This document shows, one piece after another, positions 49,991 through 59,554 of a DNA stretch of 64,000 bases. Numbering within the stretch: position 1 is the stretch's first letter; each line of letters opens with the position of its first letter. The notes under the pieces are model-generated. The model was given only the letters and a program-made list of their open reading frames with translations. It had not been told where the DNA came from and made no database searches. The position numbers and the translations under genes were made by a program. Origin of the DNA: Candidatus Pantoea formicae (lineage in GTDB: Bacteria; Pseudomonadota; Gammaproteobacteria; Enterobacterales; Enterobacteriaceae); the NCBI RefSeq assembly GCF_011752625.1, contig NZ_VWXD01000003.1, positions 558,001-622,000 of the forward strand. The letters run 5' to 3'.

Positions 49991-51130
49991 ATGGCATTCG
50001 ATTTTGATCAATGGATAGACCGTCGTCACAGCGATAGTTTGAAATGGCACAAATATGGTGATCGCGATGTGTTGCCGTTATGGGTTGCCGACACCGATTT
50101 TCGCTCCCCACCGTGCATTATTGAGGCCATTAAAAAACGCACCGACCACGGTGTTTTGGGCTATGGCGCCACACCAAGTGGATTGATTGATATCACGGTT
50201 TCGCGTTTAGCGCAGCGCTATAACTGGCATATTCAACCGGAATGGATCGTTATGCTGCCTGGCGTGGTCTGCGGCCTGAATCTTTCGGTCCGCGCATTTA
50301 CGGAAACCGGCCAGCGTACCGTCGCCCCGACGCCGATTTATCCCCCTTTTCGGGCGGCATCCAAGCTGGCAGACCGCGAGCAGGTTAATCTGCCACTGCA
50401 GTTGCACAACGATCGCTGGGTGATGGAACTTAAGACTGAAGCCATGCAAGGCAACGAAAAGCTCCTGATGTTATGCAACCCGCAAAATCCCGGCGGCACG
50501 GTCTACCGTCGTCACGAGCTGGAAGCGCAGTTAGCCTTCGCACAGCAGCATGATCTCATCGTCTGCTCAGACGAAATACACTGTGATTTGGTGCTTTCCC
50601 GCGACGCGCACCATATTCCGTTCGCCGCGCTCAGTGAGGATGCCGCTCAACGCAGCATTACTCTCATTTCCCCGTCAAAAACCTTCAACATTGCCGGGTT
50701 GGGGGCATCCATGGCGATCATTCCCAATGCAGAATTGCGCAAACGCTTCAAGCAAGTGCGTGAAGGCATTGTTCCGGGGGTTGATATTCTGGCATTAGTC
50801 GCGGCTGAGGCCGCATGGCGGGACGGGGACGAATGGCTGACTGAGCAAATCAGCTACCTGCGCGCCAATCGTGACTGGCTGGTGGCGCAGGTTAATGCTC
50901 TCCCCGAACTGCGTATGAACGCACCAGAAGCGACCTATCTCGGCTGGATTGATGCGAGCCGGCTGGATGTAGCCAGCCCCGCACTTTATTTCGAGAAACA
51001 CGGCCTCGGCTTTTCACCTGGCCGCGATTTTGGCGATGACCACTTTGTACGCTTTAACTTTGGCTGCACGCGCGCCCTATTAGAGCAGGCGGTTGACCGG
51101 TTACAAAACGCGGTCAAGGCACGGCGTTAA
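49991..51130 (+). CDS. patB: PatB/MalY-type PLP-dependent C-S lyase
   Basis: 379 residues, fold-type I aminotransferase family. Features are FDQWIDRRHSDSLKWHKYG at the N-terminus, NPQNPGG, SDEIHCDL, and the PLP lysine in SPSKTFNIAGLG. This set defines the MalY/PatB cystathionine beta-lyase group, which cleaves cystathionine or S-conjugates. ATG 49991 is preferred over 49964 because MAFDFDQW is the typical start. It converges on yecM with a 4-bp overlap of ends. It is absent from this spot in E. coli. Confidence 0.85.
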   Translation: MAFDFDQWIDRRHSDSLKWHKYGDRDVLPLWVADTDFRSPPCIIEAIKKRTDHGVLGYGATPSGLIDITVSRLAQRYNWHIQPEWIVMLPGVVCGLNLSVRAFTETGQRTVAPTPIYPPFRAASKLADREQVNLPLQLHNDRWVMELKTEAMQGNEKLLMLCNPQNPGGTVYRRHELEAQLAFAQQHDLIVCSDEIHCDLVLSRDAHHIPFAALSEDAAQRSITLISPSKTFNIAGLGASMAIIPNAELRKRFKQVREGIVPGVDILALVAAEAAWRDGDEWLTEQISYLRANRDWLVAQVNALPELRMNAPEATYLGWIDASRLDVASPALYFEKHGLGFSPGRDFGDDHFVRFNFGCTRALLEQAVDRLQNAVKARR

Positions 51131-51681
51131 CCTTGCTCGCTGGCGACAATCTCTTCCAGTCGCCATGGATGAAACTTTATCGTGGTTTGCCCATCCGTCA
51201 CCGCCAGCGTGGGGTTGGGCAAACGCTCATTCTCCCCTTTTGGCGCGCTGGTTTTAAATGAGATGCCAGGCTGGCTCAGCGCGTGGTCCGATAACAACGT
51301 CATCGCACGCATTCCCAGGGTTTCTGGCTCACCGCGCAGTACTATTTCAACGTGTTCCCATCCTTCATGACGATACAGTTTCTCACCTGGCCAAGGTAAC
51401 TCAATCACATCCACCTGCCAGCCCGCCAGCCGCAGCGGTTGATGCAGTTTGAACAAACAAATAGGGCGACCATTAATGATCGCTTCCGAAAACTGGTTGC
51501 CCATTTGTAGCAAACCCGCCTTCCACCGCTCTGCTGTGGCAAACTGATGACAACGTACGGCAAGATGATCGGCTTCATGTTCAGGTAAATCCAACCCCAA
51601 CCGTGCAGCAAATTGCTGTAAATCCTGCTCAAATCGAGCCAAGTCTTGTTCTAAATCACTCAGTTCCGAAGGAAAATTCAT
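51127..51681 (-). CDS. yecM: YecM family protein (VOC superfamily)
   Basis: 184 residues. Metal-site-like histidines sit in EADHLAVRCH and GWEHVEIVLRG, consistent with the vicinal-oxygen-chelate fold described for YecM. The function is unknown; the fold suggests an isomerase or hydrolase. Its end overlaps the convergent lyase gene by 4 bp. It is orthologous to E. coli YecM, which likewise precedes argS. Confidence 0.9.
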   Translation of the reverse strand: MNFPSELSDLEQDLARFEQDLQQFAARLGLDLPEHEADHLAVRCHQFATAERWKAGLLQMGNQFSEAIINGRPICLFKLHQPLRLAGWQVDVIELPWPGEKLYRHEGWEHVEIVLRGEPETLGMRAMTLLSDHALSQPGISFKTSAPKGENERLPNPTLAVTDGQTTIKFHPWRLEEIVASEQG

Positions 51682-52000
51682 CTTAAAGCTCCCAAAACGC
51701 CCATCTCAGTTCAGTTATTTTAATCAATCAAAACCTGGAGTTGTCGCAAAATGCGCTTGACAATATTGCCGGATTCCTCCGATTAAGCATCAGAAAGCGC
51801 CTAAAACCGTTCAAACAGCCCATCTAATTAGGATTATTCCCCCGATCAGGTCCATAAGTTACTTTATAAAAGTGGGTTAAAGCGCTGTTAATATTAAAGA
51901 TAATTAATACAATGAGATAACTCTTATTTCAGTTGCAAACAATTGCAGCTTGATACCCTTTCTTATAAATTTGTGTTTCACAACTACAAGGAATGGCTCT
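51682..52000. other. 319-bp AT-rich gap before the 40-aa gene
   Basis: This holds the yecM leader on the minus strand and the leader of the 40-aa gene on the plus strand. A TTGACA hexamer lies near 51769, but the -10 at 17-18 bp (GATTAA) is poor. AT-rich sequence dominates from about 51880. The decamer CAGCCCATCT and a near match (CGCCCATCTC) occur twice. I see no other gene. Confidence 0.4.
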
Positions 52001-52123
52001 ATGTCTATGCTCATTGTTGTCGCGGTCCTGATTGCATTGATGGGATTTGCAATTTCCCGCCACTGGAAGGTGCGTGAAGACAAAAGCGTTAAAAATCCTC
52101 GTCGCCACCCGCGTCGCCGTTAA
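52001..52123 (+). CDS. Small membrane protein with basic tail (40 aa)
   Basis: 40 residues from ATG 52001 with an AAGGA ribosome site 9 nt upstream. One N-terminal hydrophobic helix (MSMLIVVAVLIALMGFAISR) is followed by a strongly basic tail (KNPRRHPRRR). The tail would sit in the cytoplasm and could contact phospholipid or nucleic acid. No known family recognised. It lies about 170 bp upstream of argS on the same strand. Being only 40 codons, it is supported mainly by the ribosome site and clear membrane-protein composition. Confidence 0.55.
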   Translation: MSMLIVVAVLIALMGFAISRHWKVREDKSVKNPRRHPRRR

Positions 52124-52291
52124 TCGGCGCGCGGGCTGTTGTTCGCCCCTATTGCGCATGCGAAAAGCTGACGCACCTTAACATTTCACGTATACTTCCC
52201 CTCTTATTTTTCCGTCCCGCCGCGTAGTTGCGGGATGACGACATCGGCTCACCGCCAGTGGTGGGCCTTTTCAGCATATGAAGGTAACGCG

Positions 52292-54022
52292 GTGAATATT
52301 CAGGCTCTTCTATCCGATAAAGTCGGTCAGGCAATGGTCGCAGCGGGCGCGCCAGCAGATTGCGAACCTCAGGTTCGTCAGTCAGCTAAAGTGCAGTTCG
52401 GTGATTACCAGGCGAACGGTATCATGGCTGTGGCGAAAAAGCTTGGTCAGGCACCTCGTCAGTTGGCTGAACAGGTGATTCAGCATCTGGATCTCGACGG
52501 CATCGCCAGCAAAGTAGAAATCGCCGGTCCCGGCTTCATCAATATTTTCCTCGATCGCAACTGGCTCGCCACTCAGGCCTCGCAGGCTCTGCAGTTGCCA
52601 CGTCTCGGCGTGAGCAACCTCGAACCGCAAACCATTGTGATTGATTACTCCGCGCCAAACGTGGCGAAACAGATGCATGTGGGTCACGTTCGTTCCACCA
52701 TCATTGGTGACGCTGCCGTGCGTACTCTGGAGTTTCTCGGTCACAACGTGATCCGCGCCAACCACGTCGGCGACTGGGGCACGCAGTTCGGTATGTTGAT
52801 CGCTTATCTGGAAAAGCAGCAGAACGAGCATCATGAAGATATCGCGCTGGCGGATCTGGAAGAGTTCTATCGTGAAGCAAAAGTCACTTATGACGCAGAC
52901 GAAGCCTTTGCGGAACGCGCACGCGGTTACGTGGTGAAGCTGCAAGGCGGTGACGAATATTGCCGCAGCATGTGGAAGAAGCTGGTCGATATCACCATGA
53001 GTCAGAACCAGGAGGTCTACGATCGCCTGAATGTGACGCTGACCCGTAAAGATGTAATGGGCGAGAGCCTTTACAACGACATGCTGCCTGGCATTGTGGC
53101 CGATCTGCGTGAGAAAGGCCTGGCTGTGACCAGTGAAGGCGCCACCGTGGTATTCCTTGATGAGTTCAAAAACAAGGAAGGTGAAGCGATGGGCGTGATC
53201 ATCCAGAAGAAGGATGGCGGCTATCTTTACACCACTACCGATATCGCCTGTGCGAAATACCGTTATGAAACCCTGCATGCTGACCGCGTGCTGTACTACA
53301 TCGACTCACGTCAGCATCAGCATCTGCAACAAGCGTGGACCATCGTGCGCAAAGCGGGTTATGTTCCGGAATCTGTTCCATTAGAACACCACGCCTTTGG
53401 CATGATGTTGGGTAAAGACGGCCGTCCGTTCAAAACCCGCAGCGGCGGCACCATCAAGCTGGCCGATCTGCTGGATGAAGCCGTTGAACGTGCACATGCG
53501 TTGGTCAGCGAGAAAAACCCGGAAATGTCCCCGCAAGAGCTGAAAGATCTGGCTGAAGTGGTCGGCATTGGGGCAGTGAAATACGCAGACCTGTCAAAAA
53601 GCCGTACCACCGATTACATCTTTGACTGGGACAACATGCTGGCGTTCGAAGGCAACACCGCGCCTTATATGCAGTATGCCTACACCCGTGTGCTTTCCGT
53701 GTTCCGTAAAGCCGGTCTTGATGACGATAGCCTGAAGGGTGACATCGTGCTGACTGAAGAGCGTGAGGCGCAGTTGGCCACCCGCTTATTGCAGTTTGAA
53801 GAAGTGATCACTCAGGTAGCTCGCGATGGTACGCCGCACGTGATGTGCGCTTACCTGTACGATCTGGCGGGCCAGTTCTCTGGCTTCTATGAACACTGCC
53901 CTATCCTCTCCGCTGAGGATGAGCAAGTGCGCAATAGCCGACTGCAACTGGCCGCGCTGACAGCTAAAACGCTGAAGCAAGGGCTGGATACGCTGGGTAT
54001 TAAAACCGTCGAGCGTATGTAA
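52292..54022 (+). CDS. argS: Arginine-tRNA ligase
   Basis: 576 residues starting at GTG 52292 (AAGG site; [15 protein letters not shown] aligns with E. coli MNIQALL). It is a class I synthetase with an N-terminal Add1 domain (about 1-100), HIGH-like HVGH in [16 protein letters not shown], and a C-terminal DALR anticodon domain from about 455 ([17 protein letters not shown]). The usual KMSKS is replaced by the family's degenerate form. It charges tRNA-Arg. A strong terminator follows, then convergent flhE. Confidence 0.97.
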   Translation: MNIQALLSDKVGQAMVAAGAPADCEPQVRQSAKVQFGDYQANGIMAVAKKLGQAPRQLAEQVIQHLDLDGIASKVEIAGPGFINIFLDRNWLATQASQALQLPRLGVSNLEPQTIVIDYSAPNVAKQMHVGHVRSTIIGDAAVRTLEFLGHNVIRANHVGDWGTQFGMLIAYLEKQQNEHHEDIALADLEEFYREAKVTYDADEAFAERARGYVVKLQGGDEYCRSMWKKLVDITMSQNQEVYDRLNVTLTRKDVMGESLYNDMLPGIVADLREKGLAVTSEGATVVFLDEFKNKEGEAMGVIIQKKDGGYLYTTTDIACAKYRYETLHADRVLYYIDSRQHQHLQQAWTIVRKAGYVPESVPLEHHAFGMMLGKDGRPFKTRSGGTIKLADLLDEAVERAHALVSEKNPEMSPQELKDLAEVVGIGAVKYADLSKSRTTDYIFDWDNMLAFEGNTAPYMQYAYTRVLSVFRKAGLDDDSLKGDIVLTEEREAQLATRLLQFEEVITQVARDGTPHVMCAYLYDLAGQFSGFYEHCPILSAEDEQVRNSRLQLAALTAKTLKQGLDTLGIKTVERM

Positions 54023-54025
54023 AAC

Positions 54026-54052
54026 ATAAAACCCGCCTCGGCGGGTTTTTTT
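54026..54052. terminator. Rho-independent terminator of argS (and possibly flhE)
   Basis: Stem AAACCCGCC / GGCGGGTTT with a 3-nt loop and T7 on the plus strand; A residues on the other side allow some function for flhE. Confidence 0.9.
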
Positions 54053-54057
54053 ATGCA

Positions 54058-54465
54058 TTACTGATAGTTGACCGTCACACTACTGCTCACCACCCGCAAA
54101 CCCGGTGGCAATGCGCCTCTGCCCTGAAAACCAAATGCCAGATGCAGCGTCTCTTCAGCAGAGATATTGGCGAGTCCGCGCGTCGAACCGTTACCACCCT
54201 CGATCTCGACACAGCGCTGTGGCGCACATAAGCGCACGACTAAGCCTGACGGGGCCGGAGCGCTGAGCTGATAGCGCCAGTTCACCACCTTAATGGTACC
54301 CGGCGCAGCTGACCGCGCCTTCATCGCCGGTGTCATCAGCCAGTTACCACGTGCGCCCAGGCTCGGCCCGCTGGCGCTGTCGCTCCATGCACCGGTTGCG
54401 GCATCGATATTCAAAGGAAGCGCCATCACAGGCAGCAGCATCAATGCCCAACACCAACGACGCAT
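54058..54465 (-). CDS. flhE: Flagellar protein FlhE
   Basis: 135 residues. A signal peptide of about 22 residues precedes GAWSDSASGPSLGARGNWLMTP. The mature part is a small beta-rich periplasmic domain with a Cys pair (VVRLCAPQRCVEIEG). FlhE is reported to control proton leak through the flagellar export gate and is not essential for secretion. It follows flhA by 3 bp as the last gene of flhBAE. Confidence 0.93.
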   Translation of the reverse strand: MRRWCWALMLLPVMALPLNIDAATGAWSDSASGPSLGARGNWLMTPAMKARSAAPGTIKVVNWRYQLSAPAPSGLVVRLCAPQRCVEIEGGNGSTRGLANISAEETLHLAFGFQGRGALPPGLRVVSSSVTVNYQ

Positions 54466-54468
54466 AAC

Positions 54469-56556
54469 TTACTTACCTCCAATGGTGGCGGTCATGCGGA
54501 TTTGACGGTTATCGGTCAACTCCATGTTTGATAAGACCACCAGCTGCGGCAGATTACGGCGCAGGAAGCGAGCCAGCAGTGCACGCAGCGGATGATTCAC
54601 CAGCAGCACTGGCGGCGCCCCCGTCATCTCTTGCTGTTGCAGTGCACCCTGTGCCTGAACCAGCAGGCGGTCAGCCAGACCAGGCTCCAGACCGCCACCG
54701 CCCTGCAATGCCTGAAGCAGCAGACGCTCTAAGGTGGCATCAAGACCTATGACCTGCACTTCGCCATTGCCTGGGAACCACTGCTGCGTAATGGCACGGC
54801 CCAGCGCCACACGGACGACGCTGGTGAGTTCCTGCGGATCAGTTTGCACTGGCGCATGCTCTGCCAGCGTTTCAATAATGGTGCGCATATCGCGGATCGA
54901 AACACGCTCGATCAACAGATTCTGCAACACTTTGTGCAGCGTGGTCAGGGTAATCACACCCGGCACTAGGTCTTCGGTCAGTTTCGGCATTTCTTGAGTG
55001 ACGCGATCCAGTAGCTGTTGTGCTTCCTGGCGACCAAAGAGCTCGCTGGCGTACTGCCCAATGAGATGATTTAAATGCGTGGCGACAACGGTACTGGCTT
55101 CCACTACAGTAAAGCCCTGAATTTGAGCCTGCTCTTTGAGTGCACTGTCAATCCAGATGGCTGCCAGACCAAAGGCAGGATCGACGGTAGGCTCACCCGG
55201 CAGCGATCCCGCTGCTGTACCAGGGTTGATCGCCATCCAGCGGCCTGGGTAGGCATCGCCACTGCCGATCTCGACCCCCTTCATCAGGATACGGTAACGC
55301 GCAGGCGGCAACTCCATGTTGTCGCGGATATGGACCACCGGCGGCAGGAAACCGACTTCTTGCGCCACTTTCTTACGAATACTGCGGATACGACCCAGCA
55401 GTTCGCCATTTTGGAGGTGATCGACCATCGGAATCAGGCGATACCCCACTTCCAGACCCAGTGAATCTTCCAGTTGAACATCGGTCCATGAGGCTTCGAC
55501 GGTAGCCGGCGTTTCCTGGGTTTTTACCAGGCTTGCTGATTCCGTTGCTTTCTTAGGCTTTATCTCACGGCCACGCAGCCACCAAGCTAAGCCGAGCAGT
55601 GCTGCCGTAAACAGCAGGAACACAAAGTTCGGCATGCCCGGTACCAAACCCAGCAGACCGATGACTCCGCCACTCAGCATCAACACCCGAGGATTGCTGA
55701 ACAGCTGGCTGACCATCTGATCGCCGACATCCTGGTCGGTGCTGACGCGCGTGACGATGACACCCGCAGCGGTAGAGATCACCAGCGCAGGAATCTGTGC
55801 CACCAAGCCGTCACCGATGGTCAGCAGCGTATAGGTCTCACCGGCATGGCCGAGATCCATGCCGTGCTGCACCACACCTACCAGCAGGCCGCCAATGACG
55901 TTAATCACCATGATCAAGATACCGGCGATGGCATCACCACGAACAAACTTACTCGCACCGTCCATCGAACCATAAAAGTCCGCTTCTTGCGTCACTTCCT
56001 GACGGCGGCGTTTGGCTTCCTCTTCACCAATCAAACCGGCGTTAAGGTCGGCATCGATCGCCATCTGCTTACCTGGCATCCCATCAAGGACAAAACGCGC
56101 GCCGACTTCGGCGATACGTCCAGCACCTTTGGTAATAACCATGAAGTTGATGATGACGAGGATAATGAACACCACGATACCGATGGCAAAGTTACCCCCC
56201 ACCAGGAAGTGACCAAAGGCCTCAACCACCCGACCTGCGGCATCTGCGCCCGTATGACCTTCCAGCAGGATGATACGCGTTGAAGCAACGTTAAGCGCCA
56301 GACGCAGTAAGGTGGAGAACAGCAAAATAGTCGGGAAGGCAGCGAATTCCAGCGTGCGCTGGGTAAACATCGCCACCAGTAGCACCATTATCGACAGTGC
56401 AATGTTAAAGGTGAACAGGAGATCGAGGATGAACGCTGGCAACGGCAGCACCATCATCGACAGGATCAACATGATCAGTATCGGCCCGGCCAGCACCTTC
56501 CACTGCGTGTCTTTGAAGTTGCCCGGTAAACGCAGCTTTTCGGCCATATTAGCCAT
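54469..56556 (-). CDS. flhA: Flagellar biosynthesis protein FlhA
   Basis: 695 residues. Eight membrane helices lie in about 18-330, with the FHIPEP-family signature (TRIILLEGHTGADAAG, KGAGRIAEVGARFVLDGMPGKQMAIDADLNAGL). A cytoplasmic domain follows (about 355-695; HIRDNMELPPARYRI and RFLRRNLPQLVVLSNMEL). It forms the nonameric export gate ring that docks substrates. ATG 56556 aligns with E. coli; the frame continues to 56577. Its start overlaps the flhB stop by 8 bp. Confidence 0.97.
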   Translation of the reverse strand: MANMAEKLRLPGNFKDTQWKVLAGPILIMLILSMMVLPLPAFILDLLFTFNIALSIMVLLVAMFTQRTLEFAAFPTILLFSTLLRLALNVASTRIILLEGHTGADAAGRVVEAFGHFLVGGNFAIGIVVFIILVIINFMVITKGAGRIAEVGARFVLDGMPGKQMAIDADLNAGLIGEEEAKRRRQEVTQEADFYGSMDGASKFVRGDAIAGILIMVINVIGGLLVGVVQHGMDLGHAGETYTLLTIGDGLVAQIPALVISTAAGVIVTRVSTDQDVGDQMVSQLFSNPRVLMLSGGVIGLLGLVPGMPNFVFLLFTAALLGLAWWLRGREIKPKKATESASLVKTQETPATVEASWTDVQLEDSLGLEVGYRLIPMVDHLQNGELLGRIRSIRKKVAQEVGFLPPVVHIRDNMELPPARYRILMKGVEIGSGDAYPGRWMAINPGTAAGSLPGEPTVDPAFGLAAIWIDSALKEQAQIQGFTVVEASTVVATHLNHLIGQYASELFGRQEAQQLLDRVTQEMPKLTEDLVPGVITLTTLHKVLQNLLIERVSIRDMRTIIETLAEHAPVQTDPQELTSVVRVALGRAITQQWFPGNGEVQVIGLDATLERLLLQALQGGGGLEPGLADRLLVQAQGALQQQEMTGAPPVLLVNHPLRALLARFLRRNLPQLVVLSNMELTDNRQIRMTATIGGK

Positions 56557-57700
56557 CGTTTCTGTTCTCTCCTGCAAAGTCCATGTCTGCCGGCACCGGC
56601 AGGTGTTTTGGTTTGGTTGGGATCAGGCCACCTTCACGTTTCCAGCGACGGACCTGCCATACCCATGCCAGCACTTCCGCCACCGCGCCATACAGTGCGC
56701 CAGGGATGAACTGACCAATTTCCGTGTGTCGATAGAGCGCACGCGCCAGAGGGGGCGCCTCCAGCACAGGGACGCGATGTTCTTTCGCTAACTCACGAAT
56801 TTTCAAAGCGATATCACCTGCACCTTTCGCGATCACCTTAGGTGCGCTCATCTTGCCTTCCTGATACTGCAATGCCACCGAGTAGTGCGTGGGGTTGGTG
56901 ACGATCACATCCGCCTTCGGTACATCAGCCATCATGCGTCGGCGAGCCGCCGCACGCATTGCCTGACGAATGCGCCCTTTAACATGCGGGTCGCCTTCGT
57001 TTTGTTTATGTTCGTCGCGGATTTCCTGACGAGACATTTTCAGTTTTTTGAAGTGGCTATAGAGCTGCCAGAACACGTCAAAACCGACCATCGGAATAAG
57101 ACCGAGCATGATCAACGCACAGCTCACCGCTATCATTGACAGGCCATGGTGCAGCGCATTCGCCGGTGACTCGCTCATCAAACGCAGCATCTCTTGCCAG
57201 TGCGACCAGATGTACCAGCCTGCCACCAGTCCAACTAAAGTGGCTTTGAGTATGGCCTTGAGTAACTCCGCCCAGGTTTGCCCGGAGACCATGCGCTTCA
57301 ATCCGCTCAATGGGTTGAGCTTCATGATGTCAACTTTGAGGGATTTAGTGCTGAAGTTGATGCCGCCCAGCATCATGGGTGCCGCAAGCGCCACGATCAC
57401 CAATCCCCCCATCAGCGGCAGCAGCGCCAACACTGCTTGTCCTATCATGTTGCTGATATGGGCAATGACCATTTTGTCATCCGTCGCCATGGTGTGGTCA
57501 AAGCGGAACCCCGAGGCCAGCATGCTGGCAAGTTGTTCTGCCATGAGGGTGCCGCCCAACCACAGGATCAGCAAACCCGCCAGCAACATCAACACGGATG
57601 TCAGCTCACGCGATCGCGGAATCTGCCCCTCTTCTCGCGCCTTCTCTAGTCGGTGCGCCGTGGGCGATTCTGTTTTGTCCTCGTCGCTCTCTTCAGCCAC
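56549..57700 (-). CDS. flhB: Flagellar biosynthesis protein FlhB
   Basis: 383 residues from GTG 57700 (GAGG site at 7 nt; AEESDEDKTESPTAHRLEKA). There are four membrane helices at about 30-215, and the conserved autocleavage motif NPTH is in VIVTNPTHYSVALQY (near 270). FlhB switches export specificity from rod/hook to filament. The frame extends upstream to 57742 without support. In E. coli cheZ and chemotaxis genes lie upstream; here a repeat block lies there instead. Confidence 0.96.
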   Translation of the reverse strand: MAEESDEDKTESPTAHRLEKAREEGQIPRSRELTSVLMLLAGLLILWLGGTLMAEQLASMLASGFRFDHTMATDDKMVIAHISNMIGQAVLALLPLMGGLVIVALAAPMMLGGINFSTKSLKVDIMKLNPLSGLKRMVSGQTWAELLKAILKATLVGLVAGWYIWSHWQEMLRLMSESPANALHHGLSMIAVSCALIMLGLIPMVGFDVFWQLYSHFKKLKMSRQEIRDEHKQNEGDPHVKGRIRQAMRAAARRRMMADVPKADVIVTNPTHYSVALQYQEGKMSAPKVIAKGAGDIALKIRELAKEHRVPVLEAPPLARALYRHTEIGQFIPGALYGAVAEVLAWVWQVRRWKREGGLIPTKPKHLPVPADMDFAGENRNDG

Positions 57701-57862
57701 GACATACCTCAGCTGGCAGGAATTCTGAGCATAGGATGCCAAAACCCGCCGAGGCTAAAGCGTGGATTAAGGGGGAAAAATGCGAGTTTATTTAGCCATA
57801 AGTGAAATTGCGGCGCTGTGCGGTGGGGATCGTGGTGCGCATATGGTTTTTTGCGATGGGGC
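57701..57862. other. Spacer upstream of flhB
   Basis: This holds the flhB leader. I see no gene here and no che or mot gene. I could not pick out a FlhDC box with confidence. Confidence 0.4.
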
Positions 57863-58140
57863 GATAACGCAGTCTGGCGCTGCTCAGTGGCTGATGTTCA
57901 GGTGATAACGCAGTCTGGCGCTGCTCAGTGGCTGGTGTTCAGGTGATAACGCAGTCTGGTGCCGCTCTGGGGCTGATGTTCAGGTGATAACGCAGCCTGG
58001 TACCGCTCAGGGGCTGGTGTTCAGGTGATAACGCAGTCTGGTGCCGCTCTGGGGCTGGTGTTCAGGTGATAACGCAGTCTGGTGCCGCTCTGGGGCTGGT
58101 GTTCAGGTGATAACGCAGTCTGGTGCCGCTCTGGGGCTGG
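57863..58140. repeat. 41-bp tandem repeat array (about seven units)
   Basis: GATAACGCAG recurs at 57863, 57904, 57945, 57986, 58027, 58068 and 58109, exactly 41 bp apart each time. The unit continues TCTGGTGCCGCTCTGGGGCT and GGTGTTCAGGT, with scattered substitutions in the first four units and near identity in the last three. The seventh unit merges into copy B of the structured repeat, whose terminus has the same sequence. Direct head-to-tail, no spacers, so not a CRISPR. Confidence 0.93.
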
Positions 58141-58651
58141 CTGTCCTCGCGCCGCTCACGCGGTACCTTCACTTCACTCGTCCGCCTGACGGACCGGTGC
58201 AGACGGGACTTTCCCTGTCCCGGCTGCACCTTTCGCCAGCATCCATGCTGGCTCTCCTGGCTTCCTCATTCCGTTCAGCGCTGCGAAATGCCATCCCCAG
58301 AGCGGCACCAGCCTGCTTGCTAACTTCCGTTTACGCTGCTGGAAAGGGCACGATGACTCAGGCGATAGCGTTTTTACTGCTACAAAGGGCGAGATGGCTC
58401 AGGCGAAAGCGCTTTTACTGCTACAAAGGGCACAGTGTCTGAGGCCACAGCGCCTCTGATGCTGCAAGGGCTATTCGCAGCGCTGAGGCGGAGACGTTGT
58501 GCCCGGAGCCAGTCGCAGGGATGCGACAGGCAGTTCGGGTAGGCCAGGACGGCCGTACCCGAACGTTCCGGCCGGCACGACGTTGCAGCTGAAGGCACCG
58601 CGAAGCGGCGCGAGGACGGCCCGGCAGCAGCAGAGGTGCTGTGGCCCACAC
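58109..58651 (-). repeat. Structured non-coding repeat element, copy B
   Basis: The inverted partner of 15702-16205, about 40 bp longer. The extra length is one additional 41-bp internal unit: units start at 58342, 58383 and 58424 (C/GAAAGGGC...TTTTACTGCT), against two in copy A. Terminal inverted repeats lie at about 58136-58174 and 58588-58622. The hairpins GCCAGCAT / ATGCTGGC and GTTCGGGTA / TACCCGAAC are conserved between the copies. There is no credible ORF. It fills the interval between cobA and flhB. Confidence 0.85.
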
Positions 58652-58712
58652 TGAAACGTGCATAAGAAGAAAGCTGCTATTCCAGGAAACAACAACCTAC
58701 CAAAACAGCCTC

Positions 58713-59543
58713 TTAACTGACCCGCATTCCACTATTGATGCTATCCATTGGCACAACCGCGTGAGTATCTCGATAAAACCGCACGACCTCACCCACCAAC
58801 AGTAATGCCGGTGACTGCGCCTGTTCCCGTGCTATGGTTGCCGTCAGGTCAGCGAGCGTGGTGACCATGACCCGCTGGTCGGGTCGCGTGCCGTTCTCAA
58901 TAATGGCGACCGGCGTATCGCGAGCCCGCCCCTGCGCCTGTAACTGGGCACTGATGCTCGCGCTCCATTTCAGCCCCATATAAAACACCAGCGTTTGATT
59001 ATCAGCGGCCAGACTCGCATCGTCGAGTCGTGGCTCACCGCTTTTGCCATGACCGGTAATAAGACGCAAAGACTGGGCGCAGTCGCGATGCGTTAACGGA
59101 ATACCACTGGCCGCCGCACAGCCCGCCGCCGCCGTGATACCCGGTACTATCTGGCAGAGAATGCCAGCCTGCTGCAGTGAGACCATCTCTTCACCGCCGC
59201 GTCCGAAGATAAAGGGATCGCCACCCTTTAAACGCACCACCCTGCGTCCACTGGCCGCCAGATCGATCAACAGCTGATTGATTTGCGTCTGCTTGAGACC
59301 ATGACTGCCAGGCTTTTTACCCACATCGATGGCCAGCGTACTGCCAGGCACTTCGGCCATAATGGCATCGCTCACCAATCGGTCATACACCACCACGTCC
59401 GCCGTTTTGATTAACCGCAGCGCTTTCAACGTTAGCAATTCAACATCACCCGGCCCGGCACCCACTAGCCAGACACAGCCTGCAACCGATGCGCCATCCT
59501 GCGGATTAAGCAGTTTATCAAGACTATCAATCGCCTGAGTCAT
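58713..59543 (-). CDS. cobA: Uroporphyrinogen-III C-methyltransferase CobA
   Basis: 276 residues. SUMT/tetrapyrrole methylase motifs are VWLVGAGPGDVELLTL, VVYDRLVS, RLKGGDPFIFGRGGEE and IVPGITAA. It dimethylates uroporphyrinogen III to precorrin-2, feeding siroheme for NirB. ATG 59543 has a GGAG site; a GTG four codons upstream overlaps the nasA stop. It is the third gene of nirB-nasA-cobA, a typical assimilatory nitrate unit. Confidence 0.93.
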   Translation of the reverse strand: MTQAIDSLDKLLNPQDGASVAGCVWLVGAGPGDVELLTLKALRLIKTADVVVYDRLVSDAIMAEVPGSTLAIDVGKKPGSHGLKQTQINQLLIDLAASGRRVVRLKGGDPFIFGRGGEEMVSLQQAGILCQIVPGITAAAGCAAASGIPLTHRDCAQSLRLITGHGKSGEPRLDDASLAADNQTLVFYMGLKWSASISAQLQAQGRARDTPVAIIENGTRPDQRVMVTTLADLTATIAREQAQSPALLLVGEVVRFYRDTHAVVPMDSINSGMRVS

Positions 59544-59554
59544 CAGGTTCTCCA

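Noticed and set aside
52382..53278. A 298-codon frame opposite argS
   Set aside because: Antisense shadow of argS with no ribosome site.
57863..58140. CRISPR array
   Set aside because: The 41-bp units are contiguous direct repeats without unique spacers, and no cas genes are in the window.
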